In this document: positions 1 to 8,113 of the stretch, piece after piece | Layout of the letters: each line of letters starts with the position of its first letter | How positions within the stretch are numbered: the first letter of the stretch is position 1 | NCBI GenBank assembly: GCA_963667075.1 | Contig: OY762938.1 | Span: 1,178,001 to 1,242,000, forward strand | Direction: 5' to 3' | Source of the DNA: G963667075 sp963667075 | Lineage (GTDB): Bacteria; Pseudomonadota; Alphaproteobacteria; Micavibrionales; Micavibrionaceae | DNA: 64,000 bases | The notes under the pieces: generated by a model | Databases searched by the model: none | The model's input: the letters and a program-made list of their open reading frames with translations, nothing else | Told to the model about the DNA's origin: nothing | Translations under genes and position numbers: made by a program

Positions 1-360
1 CTACGCCATTTTTCATAGTGTCTTTTCTCTTTGTAGCGTGCCATTTTTTTTACGGGTATAACCAAGAACCTTAAGCGAATGCCAAACTGCGTTGATGCTC
101 ACGTCAAGCTCTTGCGCCAGTTCTTTGAGCATCATGTCAGGGCGGGCTTCTACAAGCTCAATAAGCTTCTTTCGGTCGGTCTTTCGCGCATCCCGGGGGC
201 CGGGTTTAACCGCAACATAATCTCGACCTTGTTTAAGCCAATAAAATACTGAACGGGCGCTAACCTGAAATCTCCGGGCCGCCTCCGCTTTGCTCCCGCC
301 GTTCTCAACAAAATCTATAACTCGGGTGCGTATATCTGATGAACATCTCATAGATCATAA
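1..360 (-). mobile_element. Partial IS630-type insertion sequence
   Basis: Only the first ORF and the right end of an insertion sequence are in the window; the second ORF continues past the left edge. Placement in the IS630 family rests on the two-helix-turn-helix first ORF. Its stop lies in CTATGA, whose ATG could begin the next ORF in another frame. The right boundary is approximate (about 352-385), because the terminal inverted repeat cannot be confirmed without the other end. It abuts a broken primase gene. Confidence 0.6.
13..351 (-). CDS. IS630-family transposase, first ORF (DNA-binding part)
   Basis: A 112-residue protein corresponding to the DNA-binding half of IS630/Tc1-type transposases. 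The N-terminal half (about residues 8-45, including EAARRFQVSARSVFYWLKQ) is a helix-turn-helix. A second one lies at about residues 70-100 (LKELAQELDVSINAVWHSL), followed by the basic YTRKKNG segment. The DDE catalytic domain is absent and is expected in a second frame beyond position 1. Many IS630 elements join the two frames by ribosomal frameshifting, and the A-rich end (GAAAAAT) fits that, though this is inference. Start is the ATG at 351. Confidence 0.75.
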   Translation of the reverse strand: MRCSSDIRTRVIDFVENGGSKAEAARRFQVSARSVFYWLKQGRDYVAVKPGPRDARKTDRKKLIELVEARPDMMLKELAQELDVSINAVWHSLKVLGYTRKKNGTLQREKTL

Positions 361-991
361 AATAACATACGCAAATGTTTATGGGAATAGCTATAAAAAG
401 CTGGAAGCCACGTTAAAAGAGATGATCACGGGTGATCGTATTTTAATGGAATATAAAGGTAAGGAGCCAATTCTTGCAAAAAATTATGCGCGTGTTGTCA
501 TCACAACAAATTCTGCATGGGCAATTCCAGCGGGGCTAGAAGAGCGAAGGTTCTTTGTTTTAGAAGCCAAAGACACAGAAATGCAGAACAAAGCTTATTT
601 TGCGGCGATTGCCAAGCAGCTAAACAACGGCGGCTATGAAGCGTTAATGCACTATTTGATGAATTATAAATATGAGGAAGATATTTTGCGAGAAACACCC
701 AAAACAGAAGCACTTCTCGAGCAAAAAATACATTCCCTGAGCTATGAAGAACAATGGTGGTTTGAAATGCTCAAGAGCGGAGAGCTTCCCATGCAAGATG
801 GATGGACAGATATATGTGGAACAGATCACATTTTTCGATCTTATTACGAACATGCTAAGTTAGCCGGCTGTCGTTATATTTTAGAAAGCTGCATAATAAA
901 CACACATATACTCTCACGATATCTTTGTCACAATAAAAAGTTGTTCAGCGGTAGAAATATGGTAGAAATGGCGCAAAATAAAAGCCGCTGA
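352..991 (+). pseudogene. 5'-truncated phage-type primase-helicase (DUF5906-like)
   Basis: The open frame encodes the C-terminal part of a D5/DUF5906-type primase-helicase of phages and satellites. The recognisable block runs from LKEMITGDRILMEYKGKE through VVITTNSAWAIPAGLEERRF, the helicase segment with its arginine finger, to NNGGYEALMHYLMNY. The upstream Walker A/B part is missing: the frame runs straight into the IS630-like element, so the gene was probably cut by that insertion. The stop at 989-991 lies inside a terminator stem, 23 bp before the partial tRNA. It likely belonged to an older element integrated at the same tRNA. Confidence 0.65.
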
Positions 992-1000
992 AAAGCGGCT
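974..1000 (-). terminator. Rho-independent terminator, leftward
   Basis: A perfect 7-bp stem (AGCCGCT/AGCGGCT, 983-989 with 994-1000) and 4-nt loop, followed on the minus strand by a T-rich run. It lies just downstream of the partial tRNA in tRNA orientation, where the original tRNA-fMet terminator would be expected. It also overlaps the stop codon of the primase remnant. Confidence 0.55.
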
Positions 1001-1013
1001 AACTTATTGATTT

Positions 1014-1061
1014 AATTGGTTGCGGGAGTAGGATTTGAACCTACGACCTTCAGGTTATGAG
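1014..1061. repeat. att site (left): 48-bp direct repeat of tRNA-fMet 3' part
   Basis: Positions 1014-1061 match 21786-21833 exactly. The repeat covers the 3' half of the initiator tRNA, from the anticodon loop to beyond the encoded CCA. Similarity stops abruptly at 1062, so this copy cannot fold as a tRNA. It is the duplication expected when an element integrates by site-specific recombination into the 3' end of a tRNA gene. Confidence 0.9.
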
Positions 1062-1281
1062 TGCTGTGCGGCGGCCTTTCTCGCCCCTATGAAACATTGC
1101 GCACATCCACGCTAATGCGCTGATATTGCTTGATAATATCCCTGTTCCAAGCATCATGGACTTATACGCGCCTTGGCAGCTTTTCGCAGGAATTTGCTTC
1201 CGGAATGCTTCCAAAGATGCAGGGCTGCATCGGCCAGCATCACCAGCGCATCGCCCATGATTAACGAAGGAGGATCCACCC

Positions 1282-2487
1282 ATGCCCGTCAAACTCACCA
1301 AAACCATCATCGATGAAACCAGACCGCAGGAAAAGGAGCTGCTAATCTTCGACAGCCTGGTTTCCGGCTTTGGCCTGCGGGTCAGCCCGGGCGGTAGAAA
1401 AAGCTTCATCCTGCAATACCGGTTCCGCCGCCGAACAAGACGTTTAACACTCGGCGCCTATGGCACCATGACGCTGGATCAGGCACGCAGCCGCGCTGTG
1501 AAATCGCTTGCGCTGGTGCAGGACGGCACCGATCCCGCCTACGAAAAACAGGCCGATAAAACCGCGCCGGACACGAACGATCTGTGCAACCGTTTCTGGG
1601 AAGAGCATGTGCAGGTGCGCCTCAAGCCCCGCACTGCCGCTGGCTACAAACGCGTGCTGGATAAATTCATCCGCCCGGCGCTAGGTGAGGTTCTGGTGCG
1701 AGACATCAAACGCGCCGACATCGCCGATCTGCATCACCGCATGCGCCGCACGCCCTATGATGCCAACCGTATGCTGGAGGTAATTTCCAAAATGTTCAAC
1801 TTGGCAGAGATGTGGGGCTGGCGCGACGAGCACTCCAACCCGCGCCGCCATATCGCCAAATATCCCGAGCGCAAGCGGGAGCGGTATTTAACCCGTGAGG
1901 AGCTGCAGCGTCTACTCTCCACCCTCGATTATGCCGAAGGGATTCTGGATGGCCGGATCTTGGAGGGGCGCGAGGATCAAACCCCGCTGATCGTCCACCG
2001 CTCCGCCATCAATGCCTTTCGCCTGCTGGCCTTTACCGGCTGCCGACTGATGGAGATCCAGACGCTGAAATGGAAATATATCGACCGCGAGCATCGTATC
2101 CTGCGCCTGCCCGATACTAAGACCGGAGCGCGCGCCGTGCCGGTCAGCCAGCATGTCATCGACCTGCTCACCGCCATCTGGAACCATGCCGACACGCCGC
2201 AGGAAAATGAATTTGTGATCTATGGCACGCTGCCGCTCGCGCACCTCACCGATCTGCAATCACCCTGGCGGCGTATCCGTAAGGCAGCGGAGCTGGAGGA
2301 TGTGCGCATCCACGATTTGCGCCACAGCTTCGCGTCATACGCCGTCTCCGCCGGGCATTCCCTGCCAATGATCGGCAAACTCCTCGGCCACACCCAGGTG
2401 CAAACCACCGCCCGCTACGCGCATTTAATGACGGATCCGATGCATAAAGCGGCGGACGATATTGTCGGGAATATGCTGGGCGGGTGA
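1282..2487 (+). CDS. Tyrosine recombinase/integrase (P4-like, DUF4102)
   Basis: A 401-residue site-specific recombinase of the P4 type. The N-terminal arm-binding DUF4102 domain (about residues 1-90) contains DSLVSGFGLRVSPGGRKSF and LTLGAYGTMTLDQAR. A core-binding SAM-like domain follows (about 95-190). The C-terminal catalytic domain shows TGCRLMEI (first Arg), HDLRHSFASY (His-x-x-Arg), LLGH and the nucleophile in ARYAHL. It is intact and 220 bp from the left att repeat, pointing into the island. A good ribosome-binding site (AAGGAGG) precedes the ATG at 1282. It probably excises or integrates this island or a former neighbour at the same tRNA. Confidence 0.92.
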   Translation: MPVKLTKTIIDETRPQEKELLIFDSLVSGFGLRVSPGGRKSFILQYRFRRRTRRLTLGAYGTMTLDQARSRAVKSLALVQDGTDPAYEKQADKTAPDTNDLCNRFWEEHVQVRLKPRTAAGYKRVLDKFIRPALGEVLVRDIKRADIADLHHRMRRTPYDANRMLEVISKMFNLAEMWGWRDEHSNPRRHIAKYPERKRERYLTREELQRLLSTLDYAEGILDGRILEGREDQTPLIVHRSAINAFRLLAFTGCRLMEIQTLKWKYIDREHRILRLPDTKTGARAVPVSQHVIDLLTAIWNHADTPQENEFVIYGTLPLAHLTDLQSPWRRIRKAAELEDVRIHDLRHSFASYAVSAGHSLPMIGKLLGHTQVQTTARYAHLMTDPMHKAADDIVGNMLGG

Positions 2488-2488
2488 A

Positions 2489-2512
2489 AACAGGGCCAAT
2501 CAAGGCCCTGTT
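2489..2512. terminator. Bidirectional terminator between convergent genes
   Basis: A perfect 9-bp stem (AACAGGGCC/GGCCCTGTT) with a 6-nt loop starts 2 bp after the integrase stop. On the minus strand it is followed by TTTTC, which serves the convergent small gene ending at 2518. Confidence 0.6.
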
Positions 2513-2517
2513 CCCTA

Positions 2518-2652
2518 TTAACACCGAACTAAAAATGCGAAACACTCTGCATTTTTAGGGTAAACATACTCACCTGTACGCCAGTGTTTAAACCGAGGGC
2601 AATATACCCATCGAAACCCAGGCGGCGGCGGTTTTCTAACACGATCACTCAT
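2518..2652 (-). CDS. Small hypothetical protein (44 aa), Pro/aromatic-rich
   Basis: The 44-residue product begins MSDRVRKPPPPGF and contains RWVYCPRFKHWRTGEYVYP, ending FLVRC. It is basic, with several Trp/Tyr/Phe and three Cys. The ATG at 2652 was chosen because AGAGGTG lies 6 nt upstream; a longer reading frame exists but lacks a signal. Similar short aromatic/basic proteins occur as conserved hypotheticals in alphaproteobacterial mobile elements (from memory). No function can be assigned. Confidence 0.6.
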   Translation of the reverse strand: MSDRVRKPPPPGFRWVYCPRFKHWRTGEYVYPKNAECFAFLVRC

Positions 2653-2683
2653 GTCTTCACCTCTATTAATAAAGAAGGATTTC

Positions 2684-2714
2684 TTGACACCAGCGACCCA
2701 AAGAGCGATATAAT
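2684..2714 (+). promoter_or_regulatory. Sigma-70-type promoter, rightward
   Basis: TTGACA (2684-2689) and TATAAT (2709-2714) are 19 nt apart; reading GATATA as the -10 gives 17 nt. It points away from the flanking leftward genes, so it would drive the short transcript ending at the hairpin at 2787-2812. Confidence 0.5.
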
Positions 2715-2719
2715 AGATA

Positions 2720-2820
2720 TACGTACACGCTAGGATCCGTCCTGGCCTCCTTTTGGACAATCCATTTATCCATTGGAGATTATTAGCCCGGTGCAGCGAC
2801 AACTGCATCGGGTTATTCGT
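2720..2820 (+). ncRNA. Candidate small RNA between two leftward genes
   Basis: The promoter at 2684-2714 and a 10-bp hairpin (2787-2796 with 2803-2812, one G-T pair, followed by TTATTCGTTT) bracket about 100 nt with no ATG-started frame. The layout is that of a small regulatory RNA. The hairpin could instead terminate the leftward gene that stops at 2813. No known RNA family is recognised. Confidence 0.3.
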
Positions 2821-3589
2821 TTGAGCCCTCATCATCTGACCAATCTTCGTCATCAGCCAAAAGAGCGTTTAATTGCCTCTTAATGGCAACCTTATCTTTT
2901 TTATAAAAAGGGCGGGGAACATAGAGTAAAGCTTCTCGACCTTCTGGCAGGAAGACCGTGACTGTTTTGAAATCGCCCGCCGGCAAGTTCGGCACAGCAG
3001 TGGAGCCCAGCTTCTTGAGATCAGGCTTATGCTCTTCAATGGCTTTATCTTCAGCCACTTCTTCAAAATCATCTTGCGGATCTTCCTCGTCATCCGCTGC
3101 TTCTGCGATAGGTACTATCCCCCCTTGGCTTTTTACAAAATCAACAGAGCGTTTCAGGACGTTCAATGCATCCTCGGCAGCATCAGGTTTAAATCCCATT
3201 TCGATAAGTTCATATTTTAGTGCTGCATCGGAGGGAAAATTATCTCCATACTTAGCTATCAATTCCCCAAAAACCTTGGGTTTTTTGAGCCATTCGTTAA
3301 TAAATTTTGCCTTCACATCATTATTTGGGGCGTATTTATACTTTTCAAAATCAGATGATACCGAAAGCTTGCCATCAGCACCTCTATTAAGAAGGCCATA
3401 ATACGATACTGATGCAATCATAGTTTTGGCTGCCCCACTGTTTGCATCTTTATACCCCAAGCCCTGCGCGGCGGCATCTGCTGCTACAGCATGCTTGTTT
3501 TCTTTTTCATACAGGTCCCCAATACGCTGCATAGCCTCTTCTAAGGCTATAGAAGGACATCTGGGACTACGTTTTCTAACTTGTGTCAT
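2813..3589 (-). CDS. Hypothetical protein, winged-helix-like N-terminus, acidic C-terminus
   Basis: A 258-residue protein. The N-terminal part (about 10-95) has SIALEEAMQRIGDLYEKE and then ASVSYYGLL...GKLSVS, typical of a family of uncharacterised proteins predicted to contain a winged helix. Residues about 165-195 are strongly acidic (DDEEDPQDDFEE). The C-terminal part contains TVTVFLPEGREALLYVPRPF and ends in an acidic tail. The role is unknown; a DNA- or protein-binding regulator of the island is plausible. The start at 3589 follows GGAGCG, with a possible promoter at 3611-3639. Confidence 0.6.
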   Translation of the reverse strand: MTQVRKRSPRCPSIALEEAMQRIGDLYEKENKHAVAADAAAQGLGYKDANSGAAKTMIASVSYYGLLNRGADGKLSVSSDFEKYKYAPNNDVKAKFINEWLKKPKVFGELIAKYGDNFPSDAALKYELIEMGFKPDAAEDALNVLKRSVDFVKSQGGIVPIAEAADDEEDPQDDFEEVAEDKAIEEHKPDLKKLGSTAVPNLPAGDFKTVTVFLPEGREALLYVPRPFYKKDKVAIKRQLNALLADDEDWSDDEGSNE

Positions 3590-3610
3590 ACTTTTCGCTC
3601 CTTTTCTATT

Positions 3611-3639
3611 GTTTTAGTTTTGGCGAGTCCATATGTCAA
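3611..3639 (-). promoter_or_regulatory. Possible promoter of the 2813-3589 gene
   Basis: On the minus strand, TTGACA (3634-3639) is followed after 17 nt by TAAAAC (3611-3616). This lies about 20 bp upstream of the start at 3589. The -10 match is imperfect. The rest of the 3640-3822 gap is AT-rich with no gene. Confidence 0.4.
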
Positions 3640-3840
3640 GCATTTGAAGTACAGTAACTAGTATAAAATATAAATATATTTAATTTCAATTAGTTATAAA
3701 TAAGATTTAGACCTTACAAAAACTTAATCATATATTTTTTATACTCATCATTGCGCGAATCGGCATGGCTACCACTTGATTAAATAATCTTTTCAAGCCT
3801 TCATGCTGATGATGCAACTATCATGAAAGGAAGGTTTGAT

Positions 3841-4347
3841 ATGACCAGCCCCAATCTCTCCGCCGATATTGCCGAAATGCTGCTGGCCAAAGGCTATGCC
3901 GAGGCACCCAGCGACAATAAACAGTGGCGCATTTTCTTTCAGCCTGCGAGCATGGACACGCGCTGGTTCGTGCATGAGGGCGGGAAAGTCCGGCGCGGCA
4001 AAAGCGTTCACAACTCTACCGCAATCACGCAGGAAGCCCGCCGCATGCTGGGTCGTTACTGGCTGGAAAAACGCGGCGGCAAGGCTGCGCCGCAAATGTC
4101 AGCACCAGTCGCCCGGCACCGCGCCACAAAGCCCACACCAGCGCCAGAGCCGCAAACCGCCAAAGACAAGATCCTCACCCTCCTGCAAAGCCCGAACGGC
4201 GCCACCTCAGCGGAAATGATCAAAGTCTCGGGCTGGCAGGCGCATTCTGTGAGAGCGTTTTTGTCACGGTTGCGCCAAAAACATACAATCGTCACCAGTC
4301 AAGCCGGAAACCTCCTATACTACCAACTGAAATCCGCCAAGGGATAA
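3841..4347 (+). CDS. DUF3489-domain protein
   Basis: A 168-residue protein. The C-terminal 70 residues match DUF3489, a small winged-helix-like domain: KDKILTLLQSPNGATSAEM, then SGWQAHSVRAFLSRLRQK and LLYYQL. The N-terminal part (WRIFFQPASMDTRWFVH) is unassigned, and the two are joined by a Pro/Ala-rich linker (about residues 85-110). DUF3489 proteins are frequent on proteobacterial integrative elements and may act in DNA binding or regulation. The ATG at 3841 is preferred over 3823 because GGAAGG sits 7 nt upstream. GC content is visibly higher than in the flanking intergenic DNA. Confidence 0.72.
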   Translation: MTSPNLSADIAEMLLAKGYAEAPSDNKQWRIFFQPASMDTRWFVHEGGKVRRGKSVHNSTAITQEARRMLGRYWLEKRGGKAAPQMSAPVARHRATKPTPAPEPQTAKDKILTLLQSPNGATSAEMIKVSGWQAHSVRAFLSRLRQKHTIVTSQAGNLLYYQLKSAKG

Positions 4348-4477
4348 AGCGTTACCCAAAATCAGTTATCCGGAAATCCCGAACAACTCAAAATATCATT
4401 GATATCTCAGCTTCTTAACTTGCTGTTTTCTCAATATTCCCCTATTTTCAAATGACTCCAAATTGTGAGAAAAGGAT

Positions 4478-4657
4478 ATGAACGCAGACATCATGACCAT
4501 TGCAGAGGTCTCGGCCTTTTTGAAAATCGCCGAAAAGACCACATACAGACTGGCTTTAGAGGGCAAAATCCCCGGCTTTAAGGTCGGCGGCTCCTGGCGC
4601 TTCCGCAAAAGCGAGATTGAAAAATGGATATTAACCCAAGAAAAGAAAGCATCGTAA
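4478..4657 (+). CDS. Excisionase-family HTH protein (59 aa)
   Basis: A short MerR/excisionase-type DNA-binding protein. It contains MTIAEVSAFLKIAEKTTYRL (helix-turn-helix) and KIPGFKVGGSWRFRKSEIE, ending in the typical W-I-x(n) tail. RBS AAAGGA precedes the ATG at 4478. It ends 4 nt before the methyltransferase gene, so the two are likely one transcript. This position suggests a regulator of the restriction/defence cassette rather than a true excisionase, since both integrases are far away. That is inference. Confidence 0.8.
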   Translation: MNADIMTIAEVSAFLKIAEKTTYRLALEGKIPGFKVGGSWRFRKSEIEKWILTQEKKAS

Positions 4658-4661
4658 CACT

Positions 4662-7355
4662 ATGAACGTCGCTGAACTGGAAATGGGTTTGAAAGATCTG
4701 GTCACACAGCCGTATGACCAGTCGGAATTCGTTTACCGCCTGATGGAGCTGTATAACGCCCCGCCCGCCAGTATCAAAAAACTCAAATCCGGCGGCGCGA
4801 ACAAGGCCGATCTGGTCGGCGATATCCTCTGGCAGCGCAAATTCTATTTCCGCACTGCCGAGCCCGGGCAGACTGCCCTTACGCTCGATGTCCTGAAGCA
4901 GCGCAAACCCGTCAAAACCCACAAACCCCGCTTTATCATTACCACAGACGGCAAAGAATTTTCAGCCCTCGATACCAAGCTGAACGACACGCTCCACTGC
5001 GACTACGATAAGCTCAACGATAATTTCGACTTCTTCTTGCCGCTGGCTGGCATCGAAAAATACGCGGGCATTGATGAGGCCGAGGCCGATGTCAAAGCCG
5101 CTGACCGCCTTGCCCGCCTGCACGATGAAATCATGCGCACCAACCCGGGCTGGAAAACGCCCGAACGCCGCCACGCCCTGAACCAGTTTATGACCCGCGT
5201 ACTGTTCTGCTTATTCTCTGAGGATACGGGCAGCTTCGCCAAAGACATCTTCGTCAAAACTATCACGGAACAAGGCGGTGATGAGGGGCAGCATCTCCAA
5301 TCCCTGTTCCAGCAAGTCTTCGACATCATGAGCGTGCCGGAAGATGAGCGCGGCAATGTGCCAAAGCATATCAATGACTTCCCCTACGTGAATGGCGGCT
5401 TGTTCGCCGACCGCACCGAGGTGCCGGAATTCAGCAAGCGCGCCAAACGCCTGCTGATGGAGGCCGCCGAGCTCGACTGGAAAGAAATCAACCCCGATAT
5501 TTTCGGCTCCATGATCCAGGCCGTGGTGGATGAGGATATGCGCGGCGATCTGGGTATGCACTATACCTCCGTGCCCAATATCATGAAGGTGCTGCAACCG
5601 CTCTTCCTGATGAATCTGGAAGAAGAATTCGCGGAAAGTCACGGCAACCGGTATGAGCGCGACCGCCTGAATAAATTGCTGGAGCGCATATCAAAAATCC
5701 GTGTCTTTGACCCCGCCTGCGGATCCGGCAACTTTCTCATCATCGCCTATCAAGAACTGCGCAAGCTGGAGATGCGGATCTTCCTGCGCCTGGATGAGCT
5801 GGAGGGCGGGCAAATCACCCACCGCTGGGGCACCGGCATAAAGCTCTCAAACTTTTACGGGATCGAGATCGCCGATTTCGCAGCCGAAACCGCCAAGCTC
5901 TCCCTCTGGATTACCGAATATCAAATGAACCAGCGCTTTAAAATGCTGTTCGGGGAAACGCGCAATCCGTTCCCGCTGGTTGAGGGCGGGCATATTATCC
6001 ACGACAACGCCCTGCACCGCGATTGGCACGAAGTCTGCCCCCCGCCGGAGGATGAAACGGTCGAAACCTATATCGTCGGCAACCCGCCCTATTTGGGCGC
6101 AAAGTGGCAAGGCAAAGACCAAAAAGACGATATGCACCGAATTTTTGGCGAATTCACAAAAAATTACAAAAACTTAGATTATGTTGCTGCGTGGTATTTC
6201 AAAGCCGCCGATTATTGCCAAAGACAGAATGCCCAAAGCGCACTCGTGGCAACAAACTCAATTTGTCAGGGCGAACAAGTGGCATTGCTCTGGCCGCTTA
6301 TTTTTGATCTGGGTATTGAGATAGGCTTCGCTCACCAATCCTTCAAATGGAAAAATCTGGCGACCAATAATGCGGGGGTGATTTGCGTTATCGTCGGATT
6401 GCGTAAAAAATCAAACGATAAAAAAATATTATTTCATGATGATGTGGCGCGCGCTGTAAGCAACATCGGCCCTTACTTAATTGAAATGTCTGACGTAATC
6501 GTTCGCAAAAGTACTAATCCGCTGAATGGATTACCGCAAATTAACTACGGGAACATGACTGTTGATGGCGGTCATTTAATTCTTTCTGCAAAAGAAAGAG
6601 AAGATTTAATAAAGGACTATCCTGAATCAGAAACATTGGTGAGGCGTTTGTATGGTTCGCAAGAGCTGGTAAAAGGAATTGAAAGATATTGCCTTTGGAT
6701 AAAGGATGAACAACTAAAACTTGCTAATTCAATTCCCATTATTGCGAAGCGAATTGCTGCATGCAAAAAGATGAGATTAGAGAGTAAGCGACAAGCGACA
6801 AGAGATCTGTCTGATAACTCTCATCGTTTCGGTTTTATTTCTAGTGAACATAAAGATCACGCTATCATAATACCAAGACTAACAACATCTACTCGTCCAT
6901 ACATTCAAGCGGGTATTTTAAATTCTTCAGAAATGCCGAATGACCAAGTATACACAATTGCTGACGCGCCAATGTATATGTTTTCAGTGCTCTCTTCTTT
7001 GCTACATATTATTTGGATTAAGAGCGTATGTGGCTATTTTAAAACAGACTACCGCTATTCAAACACGCTGGGCTACAACACATTCCCCATTCCATCGCTG
7101 AGCAGTGATCAGAAGACGGAACTGGAGGAGCACGCCTGGGCGATTATCGGCGCGCGCGACGCGCACCCGGGCAAAACCATCGCCTGGCTGTATGATCCCA
7201 AAACCATGCCGCAAAACCTGCGCGATGCCCACCGCGCCCTCGATGACGCCCTAGAAAAAATCTATATAGGCCGCCCCTTCAAAGACGATACCGAACGCCT
7301 CGAACATCTGTTCAAGATGTACGAAAAAATGGTGGCAAAGAAAGGCGGCAAGTGA
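4662..7355 (+). CDS. MmeI-like (type IIL) DNA methyltransferase, nuclease motif not evident
   Basis: An 897-residue class I SAM-dependent DNA methyltransferase of the MmeI/type IIL architecture. Order: N-terminal region (1-150), helical spacer (about 155-330, with LFCLFSEDTGSF and FPYVNGGLF), the GSMIQAV...LGMHYTS segment, the SAM motif FDPACGSGNF (349-358), the catalytic NPPY (474-477, amino-methylation of A or C), a target-recognition region (about 500-800), and a C-terminal tail. MmeI-type nucleases carry a D-x(n)-ExK motif near residues 70-85. The equivalent segment here (GDILWQRKFYFRTAE) lacks it, so this enzyme probably only modifies DNA. The recognition region (about 6118-7085) is visibly more AT-rich than its flanks. 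It overlaps the next gene (TGATG). Confidence 0.9.
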   Translation: MNVAELEMGLKDLVTQPYDQSEFVYRLMELYNAPPASIKKLKSGGANKADLVGDILWQRKFYFRTAEPGQTALTLDVLKQRKPVKTHKPRFIITTDGKEFSALDTKLNDTLHCDYDKLNDNFDFFLPLAGIEKYAGIDEAEADVKAADRLARLHDEIMRTNPGWKTPERRHALNQFMTRVLFCLFSEDTGSFAKDIFVKTITEQGGDEGQHLQSLFQQVFDIMSVPEDERGNVPKHINDFPYVNGGLFADRTEVPEFSKRAKRLLMEAAELDWKEINPDIFGSMIQAVVDEDMRGDLGMHYTSVPNIMKVLQPLFLMNLEEEFAESHGNRYERDRLNKLLERISKIRVFDPACGSGNFLIIAYQELRKLEMRIFLRLDELEGGQITHRWGTGIKLSNFYGIEIADFAAETAKLSLWITEYQMNQRFKMLFGETRNPFPLVEGGHIIHDNALHRDWHEVCPPPEDETVETYIVGNPPYLGAKWQGKDQKDDMHRIFGEFTKNYKNLDYVAAWYFKAADYCQRQNAQSALVATNSICQGEQVALLWPLIFDLGIEIGFAHQSFKWKNLATNNAGVICVIVGLRKKSNDKKILFHDDVARAVSNIGPYLIEMSDVIVRKSTNPLNGLPQINYGNMTVDGGHLILSAKEREDLIKDYPESETLVRRLYGSQELVKGIERYCLWIKDEQLKLANSIPIIAKRIAACKKMRLESKRQATRDLSDNSHRFGFISSEHKDHAIIIPRLTTSTRPYIQAGILNSSEMPNDQVYTIADAPMYMFSVLSSLLHIIWIKSVCGYFKTDYRYSNTLGYNTFPIPSLSSDQKTELEEHAWAIIGARDAHPGKTIAWLYDPKTMPQNLRDAHRALDDALEKIYIGRPFKDDTERLEHLFKMYEKMVAKKGGK

Positions 7356-8113
7356 TGGAAGTATGTCAGGCCATCATGAACGCCAGCTGGCAATTTTTGA
7401 ATAGTGACTTTTTCACGCAAATTTTTGCGACTTTAATCGGTGCTCTCTTGGCCTTTTTCTTTGGCTTGAAACTATACAAGCACCAGAAAAGCCAAGAAAA
7501 TCATGCAACTCTACATTTCTTCATTGCTGGCTTAACATCCCTATCAAACAATTTATACGCTCTCAAAGAACAGATTGCTCAACACCGCTACAAAGAATGC
7601 CAGAACTGTAAAAGGATCTTGGAGACGGAGGAGCATCCAAAATTACAAATTCAACACATGTCGAAATATATCTATACGGATCATTTTGAGCGGCCAGTCG
7701 CGCAAGAAAAATTAGAGTTTCTTTCTCATCCAGATCCAAACGTGATTGTGCTTGCGGGGGTTTTAGACGGATCTATAAAAACCCTCAATACAATGATCAA
7801 TGATATTAACGCTGACGTTGATGGTTTTATGCGCGGCAAAGAACAGTTTGAGCCGAAGGCTCTGTTTATGATGATAATGAAAAACGAACTCTTATATGAG
7901 CAGCTAGATAGCACTCTCTACCTCACCAATAAGCTGGTTGATGTGCTGATTAAATTTGGAAAAGTTACGTTCGGCAAGAATATGAAGATCAAAACAATAG
8001 AGCTAACGCATGAAAAGTATAAAGCTATTTCACCTAAGCCGATAGAAAGCTGGGAAGGGTATGAATGGTTTCCCCAAAAGAAACAGTGGTGGCAGATTAA
8101 GGATAAAAAATAA
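7355..8113 (+). CDS. Membrane-anchored hypothetical protein in the defence cassette
   Basis: A 252-residue protein with one N-terminal membrane segment (about residues 18-40, FFTQIFATLIGALLAFFFGL) and a mostly helical cytosolic part. CQNCK (about 85-90) could be half of a zinc site, but no partner cysteines are clear. No family is recognised. The ATG overlaps the methyltransferase stop (TGATG), and its own stop overlaps the next ATG (TAATG), so it is translationally coupled on both sides. A GTG 3 nt upstream is an alternative start. It is AT-rich relative to both neighbours. By position it may be a membrane effector or sensor of the cassette; that is inference. Confidence 0.75.
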   Translation: MEVCQAIMNASWQFLNSDFFTQIFATLIGALLAFFFGLKLYKHQKSQENHATLHFFIAGLTSLSNNLYALKEQIAQHRYKECQNCKRILETEEHPKLQIQHMSKYIYTDHFERPVAQEKLEFLSHPDPNVIVLAGVLDGSIKTLNTMINDINADVDGFMRGKEQFEPKALFMMIMKNELLYEQLDSTLYLTNKLVDVLIKFGKVTFGKNMKIKTIELTHEKYKAISPKPIESWEGYEWFPQKKQWWQIKDKK

